A stretch of 64,000 nucleotides of DNA, taken from an uncultured Caulobacterales bacterium (lineage in GTDB: Bacteria; Pseudomonadota; Alphaproteobacteria; Caulobacterales; Caulobacteraceae). The stretch covers positions 86,415 to 150,414 of the forward strand of contig CAIMFV010000006.1 of assembly GCA_903840435.1 (NCBI GenBank), read 5' to 3'. Position 1 is the stretch's first letter. Each line of letters starts with the position of its first letter. A model generated the notes under the pieces. The model had not been told where the DNA came from. It did no database searches and worked only from the letters and a program-made list of their open reading frames with translations. The translations under genes were made by a program, and so were the position numbers. Positions 26,672 through 35,582 of this stretch are shown in pieces.

Positions 26672-27609
26672 GCTCCTAACGCGACCGCCAAGGCGTCTCT
26701 GCGCGCCTTCAGTTGGGCTTCGATAAATTCTCCGCGTCGTTGAGTGAAGGGCACGGGGAAATTAAAGCCGCGACACCACTCCACGATTTCGCGAATTCGA
26801 GCATCAGGCAATTCGACCGCGTCGTCCATAGCTGATCGTGCGCCCATACGATCAACAAAGACCCGGCAAAGGCGCGCGTGTTGTGCATTGGCCGTATCGC
26901 CAGCGACCCAGCCGAAATGGTGGTTTCCCTTTGCGATGAGACGCGCCATTTCAGCGGGCTGCATGAACTTGCCAAGGTCTTCGTCTCTGACGACGAAGCC
27001 GAGGCTGGTGCCATTATCGAAGGCTGGCGCTAAGCTGTGCTGGACCCCATCGCCGCTCGAGAGAGCAAGAAAGCCCCAATTCTCGGTGTGTCGGTCGACG
27101 TTCCCAATAAGGGCGTCGAAGGCCAAGGTGCGCGCCCACCAAGCACGATGCCCTTCAACCTTGTGCAACCGACATAGCATGAGATTGTCCTTCAGACTGC
27201 CGCGCCTGTAATCCACATTAAACTGCAGACCCTGAAGTCGCTCGATGGCATGGACGAAGCGATATTCGGGATCTGTCTGAAACCCATGGAAAAACTCAAT
27301 GAGGACGCCTGGGCTTCCATTGCCGGGTGCGACAGCGAGGAAGGCGGGGGGAACGGCGATGCCCAAATCTCGCGACAACTCGTAGGCGATAACCTCGCTC
27401 CAAATCTGCTGAGATCGAGAACCCGTCGGTTCTTTAAACAGGTAACGATGCCCACCGATCAGGAACGGATGCGGGGGAGGGTTAGGGCAAATCAAGATTC
27501 GCTTCGGCTTGGCGCCTTGGGGACCATACGGAAATTCGTCGTCTAGTCGCCAGCCTTCAAGGGAGACGATGCTGTGGGCATTTTGAAGAATTCGAGGCGC
27601 AGTAGGCAT
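26668..27609 (-). CDS. HipA-like Ser/Thr kinase without N-lobe
   Basis: 313 residues. Kinase features of the HipA/PI3-4-kinase-like fold: ATP-binding Lys in RYLFKEPTGSRSQQIWSEV (Lys59), catalytic loop IGNVDRHTENWGF (Asn170, Asp172, His174, Asn177) and metal-binding Asp in APAFDNGTSLG (Asp198). It is shorter than the 430-440 residues of canonical HipA and lacks the N-terminal subdomain, like HipT. No HipB-type HTH gene adjoins it; the overlapping downstream gene carries a HIRAN domain instead. A gene-free region of 577 bp with three hairpins lies upstream and probably holds the promoter. HipA kinases phosphorylate translation factors such as aminoacyl-tRNA synthetases; the target here is unknown. 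Confidence 0.78.
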   Translation of the reverse strand: MPTAPRILQNAHSIVSLEGWRLDDEFPYGPQGAKPKRILICPNPPPHPFLIGGHRYLFKEPTGSRSQQIWSEVIAYELSRDLGIAVPPAFLAVAPGNGSPGVLIEFFHGFQTDPEYRFVHAIERLQGLQFNVDYRRGSLKDNLMLCRLHKVEGHRAWWARTLAFDALIGNVDRHTENWGFLALSSGDGVQHSLAPAFDNGTSLGFVVRDEDLGKFMQPAEMARLIAKGNHHFGWVAGDTANAQHARLCRVFVDRMGARSAMDDAVELPDARIREIVEWCRGFNFPVPFTQRRGEFIEAQLKARRDALAVALGA

Positions 27610-28186
27610 GGAGCTTACATTCGATCATGTCGAACGCCCGACACGGGAGTTGCGGGCCCGGAACTGGAATGCGGCGGGCGTTGAGAGCGTCGCTCAACGC
27701 GTCAAGTCATCCCACAACCTGTCCCGTTCGGCTAGTCCCGGTGATCCTGGCAAGAGTGACGATCAAGTCGCAACCATGAACGGCCCGAAACGATGAATCA
27801 GCGGGGCCAAAACGGCAGGACTTGTTCATTCCGAGTTTGTGAAACACTCATACGCCAAGGGTGCGGTCTTTGAGAATTTGGCTGAAAAGGCTCAGATCGC
27901 ACCCTCATAACCTATTGTAAACATTAGGTTATGCAAAATGCATGAAATTATGCACTTTGCACTGAATTTGCCGCCCGCTAACCCATTGATTTTCCTCAAT
28001 TAGACCTGCCGCAGGTGTGCATTCGGTATGTTGTCTTGGAGGACGACCCGACCAGGGGCGGGCCCCAACTCGTTCTTGCTCATTTCTTTCTTAAGACGGG
28101 ACACCCCAGTACGCGTTCCCAGCTATAGAGCACTTAGGCAATGTTAAGTAGCGCCCCCTATCGAGTGTTGATTTGCGACGCGCCCA
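27610..28186. other. Gene-free stretch between two toxin-type modules
   Basis: 577 bp upstream of the kinase gene and downstream of the GNAT gene. Apart from three adjacent hairpins at 27858-27960, I see only short unsupported frames: a 62-residue one at 27608-27796, and a 27-residue minus-strand one at 28000-28083 (MSKNELGPAPGRVV...) that may be a gene remnant. The promoter of the kinase/HIRAN pair should lie here. Confidence 0.5.
27858..27960. repeat. Cluster of three consecutive hairpins
   Basis: Hairpin 1: AGGGTGCG (27858-27865) with CGCACCCT (27898-27905), and partial pairing inside. Hairpin 2: ATAACCTA (27907-27914) with TAGGTTAT (27925-27932). Hairpin 3: GCAAA-GCAT (27933-27943) with ATGC-TTTGC (27950-27960). 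They abut one another without gaps, and the last two are AT-rich. Candidates are an operator array for the kinase operon, a structured RNA, or a remnant end of a mobile element. Confidence 0.5.
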
Positions 28187-28702
28187 TCACCTATCCAGTC
28201 GGGACTGATCCAGTGATCTGGCAATGTCGCCAATGGGGCGGAAGAGGATCAATGGATCGTCTTTTGAGGGCAAGAATCCCCTGCGGTGCCAGAATGCGGC
28301 GGCGTTCTCATCCACGGCGTTGACCATCAAAGCGCGGCCGCCAATCAAGGCCGCTGCGGCAACGGATCGCTCTAGCGCGTGCTTAACCAAGCTCGTCCCG
28401 ATCCCCGTTCCCGACCAGCCAAGGTCCGTCGCCAATTGACCGAGTAAAAGACAGGGTACCGGGTCAGGTGGTTGACCTGTTCGGATGGTCCGGGGCATCG
28501 TAGTTGGGATGACCGCAGTTGGGGCTAAACCATAGTATCCTACGACGCGTCCTGCGTCGTGGACGACCAAAACGACCGTGAAGCCTTTTTGCTGGTTTGA
28601 GAGAGCACGCGTTTTGAGCCAGTTATCAAGCGCGGGTTTGCCGCAGGAAAACTGTGAAACGTCATGTTCGGCGGAAAGCGGCTCGGGGAACGAAAGCTTC
28701 AA
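28187..28702 (-). CDS. GNAT acetyltransferase toxin (TacT/AtaT type)
   Basis: 171 residues of the GNAT fold. The N-terminus LSAEHDVSQFSCGKPALDNWL is the signature of toxin-antitoxin GNATs that acetylate the amino group of charged tRNAs. The acetyl-CoA loop is QLATDLGWSGTGIGTSLV, and the conserved NAAAFWHRRGF motif near the C-terminus is present. It lies 3 nt after an RHH antitoxin gene on the same strand, as in TacA-TacT modules. Both halves look intact. Confidence 0.9.
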   Translation of the reverse strand: MKLSFPEPLSAEHDVSQFSCGKPALDNWLKTRALSNQQKGFTVVLVVHDAGRVVGYYGLAPTAVIPTTMPRTIRTGQPPDPVPCLLLGQLATDLGWSGTGIGTSLVKHALERSVAAAALIGGRALMVNAVDENAAAFWHRRGFLPSKDDPLILFRPIGDIARSLDQSRLDR

Positions 28703-28705
28703 GGA

Positions 28706-29008
28706 TCAGCTCTGGTCCTTGGCGCTGTCTTTCTCCCAAGGGGCGGTTCGTTGAGCTAACGCGATTATCTCTGGGACAACCACAGGCGGAGCGGTGAGCG
28801 CCAACACAAACGCCTCGAAGCCATCGGGGTTCATACGGATCAAAGCATTTTCCATCAGCACATCCTCTGCGGCCCGAACAGCGGCGTCGCGGACGAAATC
28901 CGTGCGTGAGCGTCCACGAAGGCTGGCTGCGCGGTCAATCATGGCGATATCGGCCTCCGGCAATCGCATCGACAGCGGATGGACTTTTTGGGTCGCTGCA
29001 CCAGCCAT
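28706..29008 (-). CDS. DUF1778 ribbon-helix-helix antitoxin (TacA type)
   Basis: 100 residues. The N-terminal RHH segment (HPLSMRLPEADIAMIDRAASLRGRSRTDFVRDAAV) binds DNA as a dimer. The C-terminal tail (ALTAPPVVVPEIIALAQRTAPW) matches the toxin-neutralising extension of DUF1778 antitoxins. A GAGGAG ribosome binding site lies upstream of the ATG. It precedes the GNAT toxin gene by 3 nt and should autoregulate the pair from the promoter in 29009-29146. It is the last island-type gene before the sulfate transport operon. Confidence 0.88.
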   Translation of the reverse strand: MAGAATQKVHPLSMRLPEADIAMIDRAASLRGRSRTDFVRDAAVRAAEDVLMENALIRMNPDGFEAFVLALTAPPVVVPEIIALAQRTAPWEKDSAKDQS

Positions 29009-29146
29009 GGACTAACTCCTCTCAGGGTTTAATAGCGGGTCGTAGCGCGTTTTGCAATACAATATTTTTGCGGGCAAAGGCGCACCACTTTAGCTTCGGC
29101 GCGTGGCGGATATATAAATTGCGCACCACCTCGCCCCCCACCTCGC

Positions 29147-30229
29147 TCACGCTGGCGGCGGGTCTTCGGCGTAGATGCGGGTAACGGTTGGTCGGACATA
29201 GAGGGTCTGGCCGGGCTGATACTGGCCTTCTTCGGTCAGCGGGCGGTCGATTTCGACCGTTTGGCCGCGCGCGTCTCGCCCTTCGAGCCGCACGTTTCCA
29301 CCCTTTCGGTGCACGGCAAACAGCCTAACCGCCAGGCCTTGGTCGGGGCCGACAATCTCGGTTTCGTGAAAGCGGAAAAATAGTGCAACGGGGCCATCGG
29401 CCAGGGTCGTGGCGGGGGACAGCCAGGGCTCGCCCGCGATCAAAACCCGCCCAGCGCGGGCGAGGCCGTGCAGGCGGTTGGTCTCGCCCAAAAAGGCGTG
29501 GACAAAGGCCGATTGCGGCGCGTCGAGCAGGGTGCGCGGCGCGCCGACCTGCAGCAAGCGCCCCTCGCGCAGCACCGCCACCCGGTCAGCAAGGTCAAGC
29601 GCTTCTTCCTGATCATGGGTGACGAAGAGGGTGGTCAGGCCGGTCTCATCATGGATGCGGCGCAAATGGTGGCGAAGCTCCTTGCGCACGGTGGCGTCGA
29701 GGGCGCCAAAGGGTTCGTCGAGCAGCAAAAGGCGCGGTTCAATCGCCAGCGCCCGGGCCAAGGCCACGCGCTGCCTTTGGCCTCCCGACAGCTGGGCCGG
29801 ATAGCGGGTACCCAGGCCCTCCAACTGGACCAGTGCTAAGAGGCGGGCGACGCGCTCGGCGATCTCGGCCTTGGACGGGCGGTCGCGGCGCGGGCGAACC
29901 TCGAGGCCAAAGGCAATATTGCTGGCCACCGTCATATGACGAAAGAGCGCATAGTGCTGGAAAACCATCCCCACCCGGCGGGCGCGGGGCGAGAGCGCCA
30001 AAAAGTCCTGGCCCCCCAGGCGCACCTCTCCGGAATCAGGCGTCTCAAGCCCAGCCAGGGTGCGCAACAGCGTCGTTTTGCCCGAGCCGGAGGGACCGAG
30101 CAGGGCGACAAACTCGCCCGGTTGGACGTCGAGCGACACGCCGCGCAGGGCCGGATAGCGACCATATTGTTTGACAATAGTGTCGATGCGAAGTCCGGCG
30201 TCTGACCCACTTTCGACCGGCTCAGCCAT
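29147..30229 (-). CDS. cysA: Sulfate/thiosulfate ABC transporter ATPase
   Basis: 360 residues from the ATG at 30229, which overlaps the cysW stop by 8 nt. Walker A is GPSGSGKTT, the signature [15 protein letters not shown], Walker [14 protein letters not shown] and the H-loop VTHD. The C-terminal 120 residues form the TOBE-like regulatory domain of CysA ([11 protein letters not shown]..., [14 protein letters not shown]). It energises uptake of sulfate in the sbp-cysT-cysW-cysA operon, of which it is the last gene. Confidence 0.95.
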   Translation of the reverse strand: MAEPVESGSDAGLRIDTIVKQYGRYPALRGVSLDVQPGEFVALLGPSGSGKTTLLRTLAGLETPDSGEVRLGGQDFLALSPRARRVGMVFQHYALFRHMTVASNIAFGLEVRPRRDRPSKAEIAERVARLLALVQLEGLGTRYPAQLSGGQRQRVALARALAIEPRLLLLDEPFGALDATVRKELRHHLRRIHDETGLTTLFVTHDQEEALDLADRVAVLREGRLLQVGAPRTLLDAPQSAFVHAFLGETNRLHGLARAGRVLIAGEPWLSPATTLADGPVALFFRFHETEIVGPDQGLAVRLFAVHRKGGNVRLEGRDARGQTVEIDRPLTEEGQYQPGQTLYVRPTVTRIYAEDPPPA

Positions 30230-31064
30230 GGGGGGTGTGCTCCATGGCGAAGCGCCTTTCGAGAAGCGATTTGGCGGCCAAGGTGACAAGGGCGAGCCCG
30301 GCAAGAAGCGAGGCCACGGCGAAGGCCGCAGCGAAATTATAGTCATTGTAAAGCACTTCCACATGAAGGGGGACTGTATTGGTCAATCCGCGCACATGGC
30401 CGGAAATGACCGACACCGCCCCAAATTCCCCCATGGCGCGGGCGTTGCACAAGAGGACGCCATAGAGGAGGGCCCAGGCGATCTTTGGCAGCGAAACGCG
30501 AAAAAAGACGTCGAACCCGCCCGCGCCTAGGGTGACGGCGGCAGCCTCCTCCTCCGCGCCCTGTTGCTGCATCAGCGGGATTAATTCTCTTGCAACAAAG
30601 GGGAAGGTGACCAACAGGGTCGCCAGGACAATGCCGGAAACATTGAAAACAAGGCTTATCCCAAATCGGTCGAGCTGCGGCCCGAACCAGCCATTGGCGC
30701 CAAACACCAAGACCCACACAAGACCCGATATGACCGGCGACATGGAAAAGGGCAGGTCGATGAGCGAAAGGATCAAGGTCTTGCCGACAAACTCAAATCT
30801 GGTCACGCACCAGGCGGCAGCGAGACCGAAGCAAGCGTTGAGCGGCACGGCGATCAGGGCGACCTGACAGGTTAAAGCGATGGCGGCCTGGCAATCGGGA
30901 TCGGCGAGCGCCTCTGGATAGGTGGCAAGACCTTTGCGCAGCGCTTCGACAAAGACGAGCGCCAGCGGCGCCAGGATCACCACGCCGATCCAGCTGACGG
31001 CCAAGAGGATGAGGGCGAGCGCGCCGAAACTTGGCTTGCGTCTCACGGGCGGGGTCGCTGCCAT
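30222..31064 (-). CDS. cysW: Sulfate ABC transporter permease CysW
   Basis: 280 residues with six membrane helices and the EAA-type coupling loop ([25 protein letters not shown]). The segment [18 protein letters not shown] is the CysW hallmark. It starts 1 nt after the cysT stop and overlaps cysA, consistent with one operon and a CysT-CysW heterodimer in the inner membrane. Confidence 0.95.
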   Translation of the reverse strand: MAATPPVRRKPSFGALALILLAVSWIGVVILAPLALVFVEALRKGLATYPEALADPDCQAAIALTCQVALIAVPLNACFGLAAAWCVTRFEFVGKTLILSLIDLPFSMSPVISGLVWVLVFGANGWFGPQLDRFGISLVFNVSGIVLATLLVTFPFVARELIPLMQQQGAEEEAAAVTLGAGGFDVFFRVSLPKIAWALLYGVLLCNARAMGEFGAVSVISGHVRGLTNTVPLHVEVLYNDYNFAAAFAVASLLAGLALVTLAAKSLLERRFAMEHTPHG

Positions 31065-31065
31065 G

Positions 31066-31923
31066 TCACACGCCTCTGCGGCTCAGCGCCAATTGCAGGC
31101 GATTGAGGACAAGTAAGGAGCCGAACGACAGGACCAGCATGACAAGGCCGATGGCCGCCGCACCGGCATAATCGAACTGCTCCAGCTTGGTGATGATCAG
31201 CAAGGGCGCAATTTCGGACCGCATTGGCATATTGCCAGCAATGAAGATGACCGAGCCATATTCGCCAACGGCGCGGGCGAAAGCCAGGGAAAAGCCGGAC
31301 AGGAGCGCGGGTGCCAGCGCAGGCAAAATCACCCGATTAGCAATTTGACCGGGATGGGCGCCCAGGGTCAGGGCGGCTTCCTCGGCCTCGGCTTCAAAAT
31401 CGGCCAAGACCGGCTGGACAGAACGGACAACGAAGGGAAGGCCGACAATCAGCAGGGCCACGAACACACCTGCGGGCGCATAAGCAATTTTCAGCCCCAA
31501 GGGTTCGATTCTGCCGCCGATCCAGCCATGGGCGCCATAGAGGGTGGCAAGCGCAATGCCGGCCACGGCGGTGGGTAGGGCAAACGGCAGATCGATGGCG
31601 GCATCCAACAGGCTGCGTAAGGGAAAGTCGTAACGGGTCAGGACCCAGGCCGTCACCAATCCCATAAGGGCGCTGACCAGGGCGGCGAGAAGGGCGGAGG
31701 TAAAGCTAAGCTGCAAGGCGGCCACGACTCTCGCATCGGTCACCGTGCGCAGAAATCCGCCAATTCCGCGCTCCCAAGGCCGGGCGACCAGCGCCGCCAG
31801 CGGAATGAGCACAATCAGGCTGAGATAGACGACGACGAAGCCAAAGGACGGAATAAAGCCCGGCAGGACGCTTGGCTCCCGCCAGCGAAGGGCGCGCCGC
31901 GAGGGGGGGGAGTCGGTCTTCAC
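31066..31923 (-). CDS. cysT: Sulfate ABC transporter permease CysT/CysU
   Basis: 285 residues, beginning with GTG at 31923, which overlaps the sbp stop codon (GTGA). Six membrane helices and the coupling loop [25 protein letters not shown] are visible, and the late segment [17 protein letters not shown] is the CysT hallmark. It is the partner of CysW in the sulfate permease. Confidence 0.95.
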   Translation of the reverse strand: MKTDSPPSRRALRWREPSVLPGFIPSFGFVVVYLSLIVLIPLAALVARPWERGIGGFLRTVTDARVVAALQLSFTSALLAALVSALMGLVTAWVLTRYDFPLRSLLDAAIDLPFALPTAVAGIALATLYGAHGWIGGRIEPLGLKIAYAPAGVFVALLIVGLPFVVRSVQPVLADFEAEAEEAALTLGAHPGQIANRVILPALAPALLSGFSLAFARAVGEYGSVIFIAGNMPMRSEIAPLLIITKLEQFDYAGAAAIGLVMLVLSFGSLLVLNRLQLALSRRGV

Positions 31924-32945
31924 CTTGGCTTATAAATCTGATCGAACAGGGCGCCATCGGCGAAAAACGCCGCTTGGGCCTTCCGCCAGCCGCCAAAAAC
32001 CGCGTCCACCGTGTAAAGCGTCAGCTTGGGAAACTTGGCCGCAAATTGCGCCGCCACCGCTGGATCGCGCGGGCGGTAATGGTTTTGACCAATAATCACC
32101 TGCGCCTCGTGGGTGTAGAGATAGCGCAAATAGGCTTCCGCCACATTTCGGTCAGCCTTTTTGGCTGTCACCTTGTCGACGACCGCCACTGGGGGTTCGG
32201 CCAGCATGGAGAGGCTTGGCGTCACCACCTCAAATTGACCGGGGAACTCATCGAGCGACAGAAAGGCCTCATTCTCCCAGGCGAGGAGAACGTCGCCGAC
32301 GCCCCTTTGGGTGAAGGTATTGGTCGACCCACGCGCTCCGGTATCGAGAACGGGAACCTGGGCATAGAGTTTGGTGACAAAATCCTTTGCCTTCGCGGGT
32401 GAGCCGCCCGCAAGTTTTAGTCCATAAAGATAGGCGGACAGAAAATTCCACCGCGCGCCGCCAGAGGTTTTGGGGTTCGGGGTAATGACCGAGACGCCGG
32501 GACGAATGAGGTCGCCCCAATCATGAATGGCCTTTGGATTACCTTTGCGTACCAAAAAGACGATGGTCGAGGTATAGGGACTGGCATTATTGGGCAGGCG
32601 AGACTGCCAATTGGGCGCGAGCAAGCCTCGGTCTGCCAGGGCGTCAATGTCATAGGCCAGCGCCAAGGTGACGACGTCAGCCTGTAAGCCGTCAATCACC
32701 GCGCGGGCCTGGGCGCTGGAGCCGCCATGGCTTTGATTGATCCGCACCTCCTGGCCGGTCTTGGCCCTCCACGCCGCGGCGAAGCTGACATTGATCGCCT
32801 TATAAAGTTCGCGGGTTGGGTCATAGCTGACATTGAGGAGTGTGATGGGCTGAGGCGCGGCCATTGCCGAACCCAGACCGGCGAGCCCTGCGGCAGCGCT
32901 GAAGCCGCCAAGCGCGAGGGCGAGAAGGTGACGACGCGAAGACAT
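31920..32945 (-). CDS. sbp: Periplasmic sulfate-binding protein
   Basis: 341 residues from the ATG at 32945 (an upstream in-frame TTG at 32951 is less likely). The signal peptide starts [14 protein letters not shown] and has twin Arg, then the mature domain begins [18 protein letters not shown], the typical opening of Sbp/CysP. Sulfate-contact motifs include [14 protein letters not shown] and [17 protein letters not shown]. It delivers sulfate or thiosulfate to CysTW; which of the two cannot be told. A possible leader peptide lies directly upstream. Confidence 0.93.
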   Translation of the reverse strand: MSSRRHLLALALGGFSAAAGLAGLGSAMAAPQPITLLNVSYDPTRELYKAINVSFAAAWRAKTGQEVRINQSHGGSSAQARAVIDGLQADVVTLALAYDIDALADRGLLAPNWQSRLPNNASPYTSTIVFLVRKGNPKAIHDWGDLIRPGVSVITPNPKTSGGARWNFLSAYLYGLKLAGGSPAKAKDFVTKLYAQVPVLDTGARGSTNTFTQRGVGDVLLAWENEAFLSLDEFPGQFEVVTPSLSMLAEPPVAVVDKVTAKKADRNVAEAYLRYLYTHEAQVIIGQNHYRPRDPAVAAQFAAKFPKLTLYTVDAVFGGWRKAQAAFFADGALFDQIYKPR

Positions 32946-32958
32946 GACCAATAAGCCC

Positions 32959-33027
32959 CTATCGCAGCTTGGGTGTTGGCCCGAGACGGGGCCAAAGACG
33001 GGCCCAGAGACGGGTGAAGATGCACAT
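32959..33027 (-). CDS. Possible 22-residue leader peptide upstream of sbp
   Basis: A short frame, ATG at 33027 to TAG at 32959, encodes [18 protein letters not shown] then PKLR and ends 13 nt before the sbp start. The Arg-Leu-Trp/Gly-rich part comes from three near-identical DNA units of the type AGACGGG(GCC). A Cys is the second residue, and short Cys-containing frames upstream of sulfur genes act as attenuators in several bacteria. The ribosome binding site is weak. I rate it as a plausible regulatory leader, not a proven gene. Confidence 0.35.
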   Translation of the reverse strand: MCIFTRLWARLWPRLGPTPKLR

Positions 33028-33226
33028 ATCAGGCCCCTGTCTTGCCAGTCGACCCGACTTAGGAGAAGCGAGAAGGCGTCAGAGTTGGATTAGGATTTCT
33101 AATCTAGTGCGACTTGTGGCGATTGCAGCCCGGATGTGACTTTTCTTTGCCCAGGCTGGCCACAGGATTTGTTCCCAAAGGCGCCAATCTCAGCGATAGA
33201 AGGGGCGGTTTGAATGAGAGGAAAGC

Positions 33227-33901
33227 GTGGTGCCACAGCCTAAAGTGATCGTCTATCGTGCGCGCGGGCGGCTTCTTCAGGCCACGGGTCTCGGCGTGGC
33301 CATCGCGGCCGCTATGTCGATCTGGGGGCACGGCCTTTCGGCCTCAACCATCGCCATCGCCAGCTGGGATCTCGGCTCGCTCTATTTTCTGGTCCGCATG
33401 GTCCTCTCGATCCGCAGTAGCGCCGATGCGATTCTGACCGCCAGGCGCGAGGACGAAGGCGCGGGGTTGATTTTGGCCTTGGTGCTGTTCGCCGCACTCG
33501 CCAGCATCGGCGCGGTCGCGATCGAGCTTTCAGAGGCAAAAACGGCCCTAGGCGTGTGGAAAGGGATGCGCGTAGCGTTTGCCTTCAGCACGGTGATGAT
33601 CTCTTGGCTCCTGGTGCACTTCATTTTCGCCCTGCACTATGTGCACCGGTATTTTCGCCCCACACCGGACGGAGCGCCCAGCGACCATGTTGGCGGCTTG
33701 GCCTTCCCAGGCGGCGAGCTCCCCGACTTTTGGGACTTTCTGCATTTTTCCATCGTTATCGGCGTCGCCTCCCAAACCGCCGATATCGGCTTTACCCGCA
33801 AGGATCTCAGACGTCTGGGCACGGTGCACGGGCTGGTCGCCTTCGTGTTCAACACCGCCGTCTTAGCGCTCGGCATTAATCTGGTGGCGGGGTTGTTTTA
33901 G
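33227..33901 (+). CDS. DUF1345 membrane protein
   Basis: 224 residues with four to five hydrophobic helices. The conserved segments WDLGSLYFLVRM, LHYVHRYFRP and FWDFLHFSIVIGVASQTADI are those of DUF1345 (YgaP-unrelated, function unknown). Translation starts at GTG 33227 or the adjacent GTG 33230, after AGAGGAAA. It is divergent from the sulfate operon (275 bp away) and its stop overlaps the stop of the serine hydrolase gene on the other strand by 4 bp. Confidence 0.85.
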   Translation: MVPQPKVIVYRARGRLLQATGLGVAIAAAMSIWGHGLSASTIAIASWDLGSLYFLVRMVLSIRSSADAILTARREDEGAGLILALVLFAALASIGAVAIELSEAKTALGVWKGMRVAFAFSTVMISWLLVHFIFALHYVHRYFRPTPDGAPSDHVGGLAFPGGELPDFWDFLHFSIVIGVASQTADIGFTRKDLRRLGTVHGLVAFVFNTAVLALGINLVAGLF

Positions 33902-35394
33902 GGCGCGATGCGCTCCATGCGCTCGCCCGAAAAGCTGATATTTTGCGGCCGTCCATTCACCGGGTTAGAAAACCAGATGCGCTCGATTGCGGGAGAGTCG
34001 AGACTGGGTGAGGTTTTGACTGTCCAATAACCGTGCGGCGACTTTTCCAACAGAGTCCCATCCGTCATGGCGAGCCCCCCCTTAACTGCCACCAAGGTGA
34101 CAGTGCCAAAGCTCAAGCCGCGCGCGGCGTATCTGCCCGCCAAGGCAGCGAATTCAGGCTCGGCGTCGGTCGTGTCGAGCTTGACCTTGGGCGGAGCCGT
34201 CCAGCTAACCGGGGCAGGTTTCGGGTTTAATGCCGCCTCGGGTTCAGCAAGCGCCCGCAACATGGCGCAGGCGAAGGCGGTGACAAGTCTGGGCCGATAG
34301 TCGCCCGCGCCCGAATTGACCGAAGCAAACGCGCCGACCCCAGCCTTTGGATCGACATGGATCGACGAGTGAAAGGCGAGCATGCCACCGGTATGCTGCA
34401 TCACCATGCGCCCGTCCAACGGCACATAGGCAAGACCGGAGCCGTAAGCGGCATTCTTGAACGCCCACCCCGGTGCAGCAATCTGCGGCTTGGCAAAACT
34501 GACGGCTTGGGCGTCTGGCATCAAGGGGCCGCCTAATCCGCGTCCGGCGCCGATCAGCCAACCGATCCACTTGGCCATGTCGTCAGCATTGGCCCCGACA
34601 CACCCCGCCCCGCTGGTGAACACCTCGAACGGGGCCGGGCTTAACGGAATTCCTGGGGCGTAGTCGGCGTCAGGGTCGGACTGAGCGTAGCCGATCGCAT
34701 ACTGCGCCCGATCACTTGGAAACAGAGCGCCCTTGGCCGAGGTCATCTGCAAGGGCGCGAAGATGCGCCGTTTCAGACAGGCGGCCAGGGGGGCGCCGTC
34801 CTTCGCCTCAACCACCCGACCCAAGAGCTCAAAGCCGAGGTTTGAGTAGGACCAGGCTGAGCCGGGCGGAAAGCCAACCCACAGTTTTCCGTCAGGCGTG
34901 TCAGGAAAGATTGGCGGATCCTCCGCCAAGCCGGACGCATGGGCCAATAAATGGTTCAAGCTAATCGTGGCGCCATCCGGCAAGGGCACGCCTTGCAGAT
35001 GCTGGTTGACTGGGTCGTCGAGGTGAAGTCGCCCTTCGGCCGCCAACTGATGGATCATCACCGCGGTGAATGACTTGGAAATGGAGCCGATATGAAACAG
35101 CTGCTCGCTCCGCACCGGGATGCGACGGTCTAGATCACTCAGGCCAAAGGTTAGGCGCACATCAAGTCCGTTTGGGCCAACCAAGGCAAGCGTCATGCCG
35201 GGCAGCTGATGGACGGCCATGTGCTGAGCCGCATAGTCACCGATGCGCTTCAGCGCCGCCGCATGGCTTGGGACGTAATGTCCCGTGATCTGGTAGGGCG
35301 CGGATGTCTCCGACGCGAAGGCTGTGCCTTCGCCAGTCAAGGCGCTCAGTGCGCCAAGGCCTGCGCTCGAGCCTAGAAATACACGTCTGTCCAT
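33898..35394 (-). CDS. Class C beta-lactamase-like serine hydrolase
   Basis: 498 residues from the ATG at 35394, with a Tat-like signal peptide (MDRRVFLGSSAGLGALSALTGEGTAFA). The penicillin-binding fold is shown by the SxxK motif in HIGSISKSFTAV, the YxN motif in WSYSNLGFELLGRV, and HTGG in place of KTG (MQHTGGMLAFHS). An extra C-terminal domain of about 110 residues (EPEFAALAGRYAARG...) resembles the lipocalin-like tails of esterase/peptidase members. Likely a periplasmic esterase, D-peptidase or related hydrolase; true beta-lactamase activity is not indicated. Confidence 0.85.
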   Translation of the reverse strand: MDRRVFLGSSAGLGALSALTGEGTAFASETSAPYQITGHYVPSHAAALKRIGDYAAQHMAVHQLPGMTLALVGPNGLDVRLTFGLSDLDRRIPVRSEQLFHIGSISKSFTAVMIHQLAAEGRLHLDDPVNQHLQGVPLPDGATISLNHLLAHASGLAEDPPIFPDTPDGKLWVGFPPGSAWSYSNLGFELLGRVVEAKDGAPLAACLKRRIFAPLQMTSAKGALFPSDRAQYAIGYAQSDPDADYAPGIPLSPAPFEVFTSGAGCVGANADDMAKWIGWLIGAGRGLGGPLMPDAQAVSFAKPQIAAPGWAFKNAAYGSGLAYVPLDGRMVMQHTGGMLAFHSSIHVDPKAGVGAFASVNSGAGDYRPRLVTAFACAMLRALAEPEAALNPKPAPVSWTAPPKVKLDTTDAEPEFAALAGRYAARGLSFGTVTLVAVKGGLAMTDGTLLEKSPHGYWTVKTSPSLDSPAIERIWFSNPVNGRPQNISFSGERMERIAP

Positions 35395-35582
35395 CCCAGC
35401 CCCCAAAGCCATTGTTATTGGGTCAGGCTGGCATGGGGCATGAGCCAGAGCAAGCTATCATCGCTTGGTCTTGGAGGGCGTGGACGCCTTCGACCGGCTT
35501 GCGCACCGGTGCAAACCCCGGCGACAGCCAAAGCTTGGGAGCGTAAGCGTTTCCCGAGGACCCTCGCGACGATCTCGGTCCC

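Noticed and set aside
27608-27796. A 62-residue plus-strand frame beginning at the kinase start codon
   Set aside because: No ribosome binding site, no domain, polar low-information sequence in a region likely to be the promoter of the kinase operon.
28000-28083. A 27-residue minus-strand frame (MSKNELGPAPGRVV...)
   Set aside because: It has a coding-like look and might be the tail of a decayed gene, but it is too short to support and has no clear ribosome binding site.
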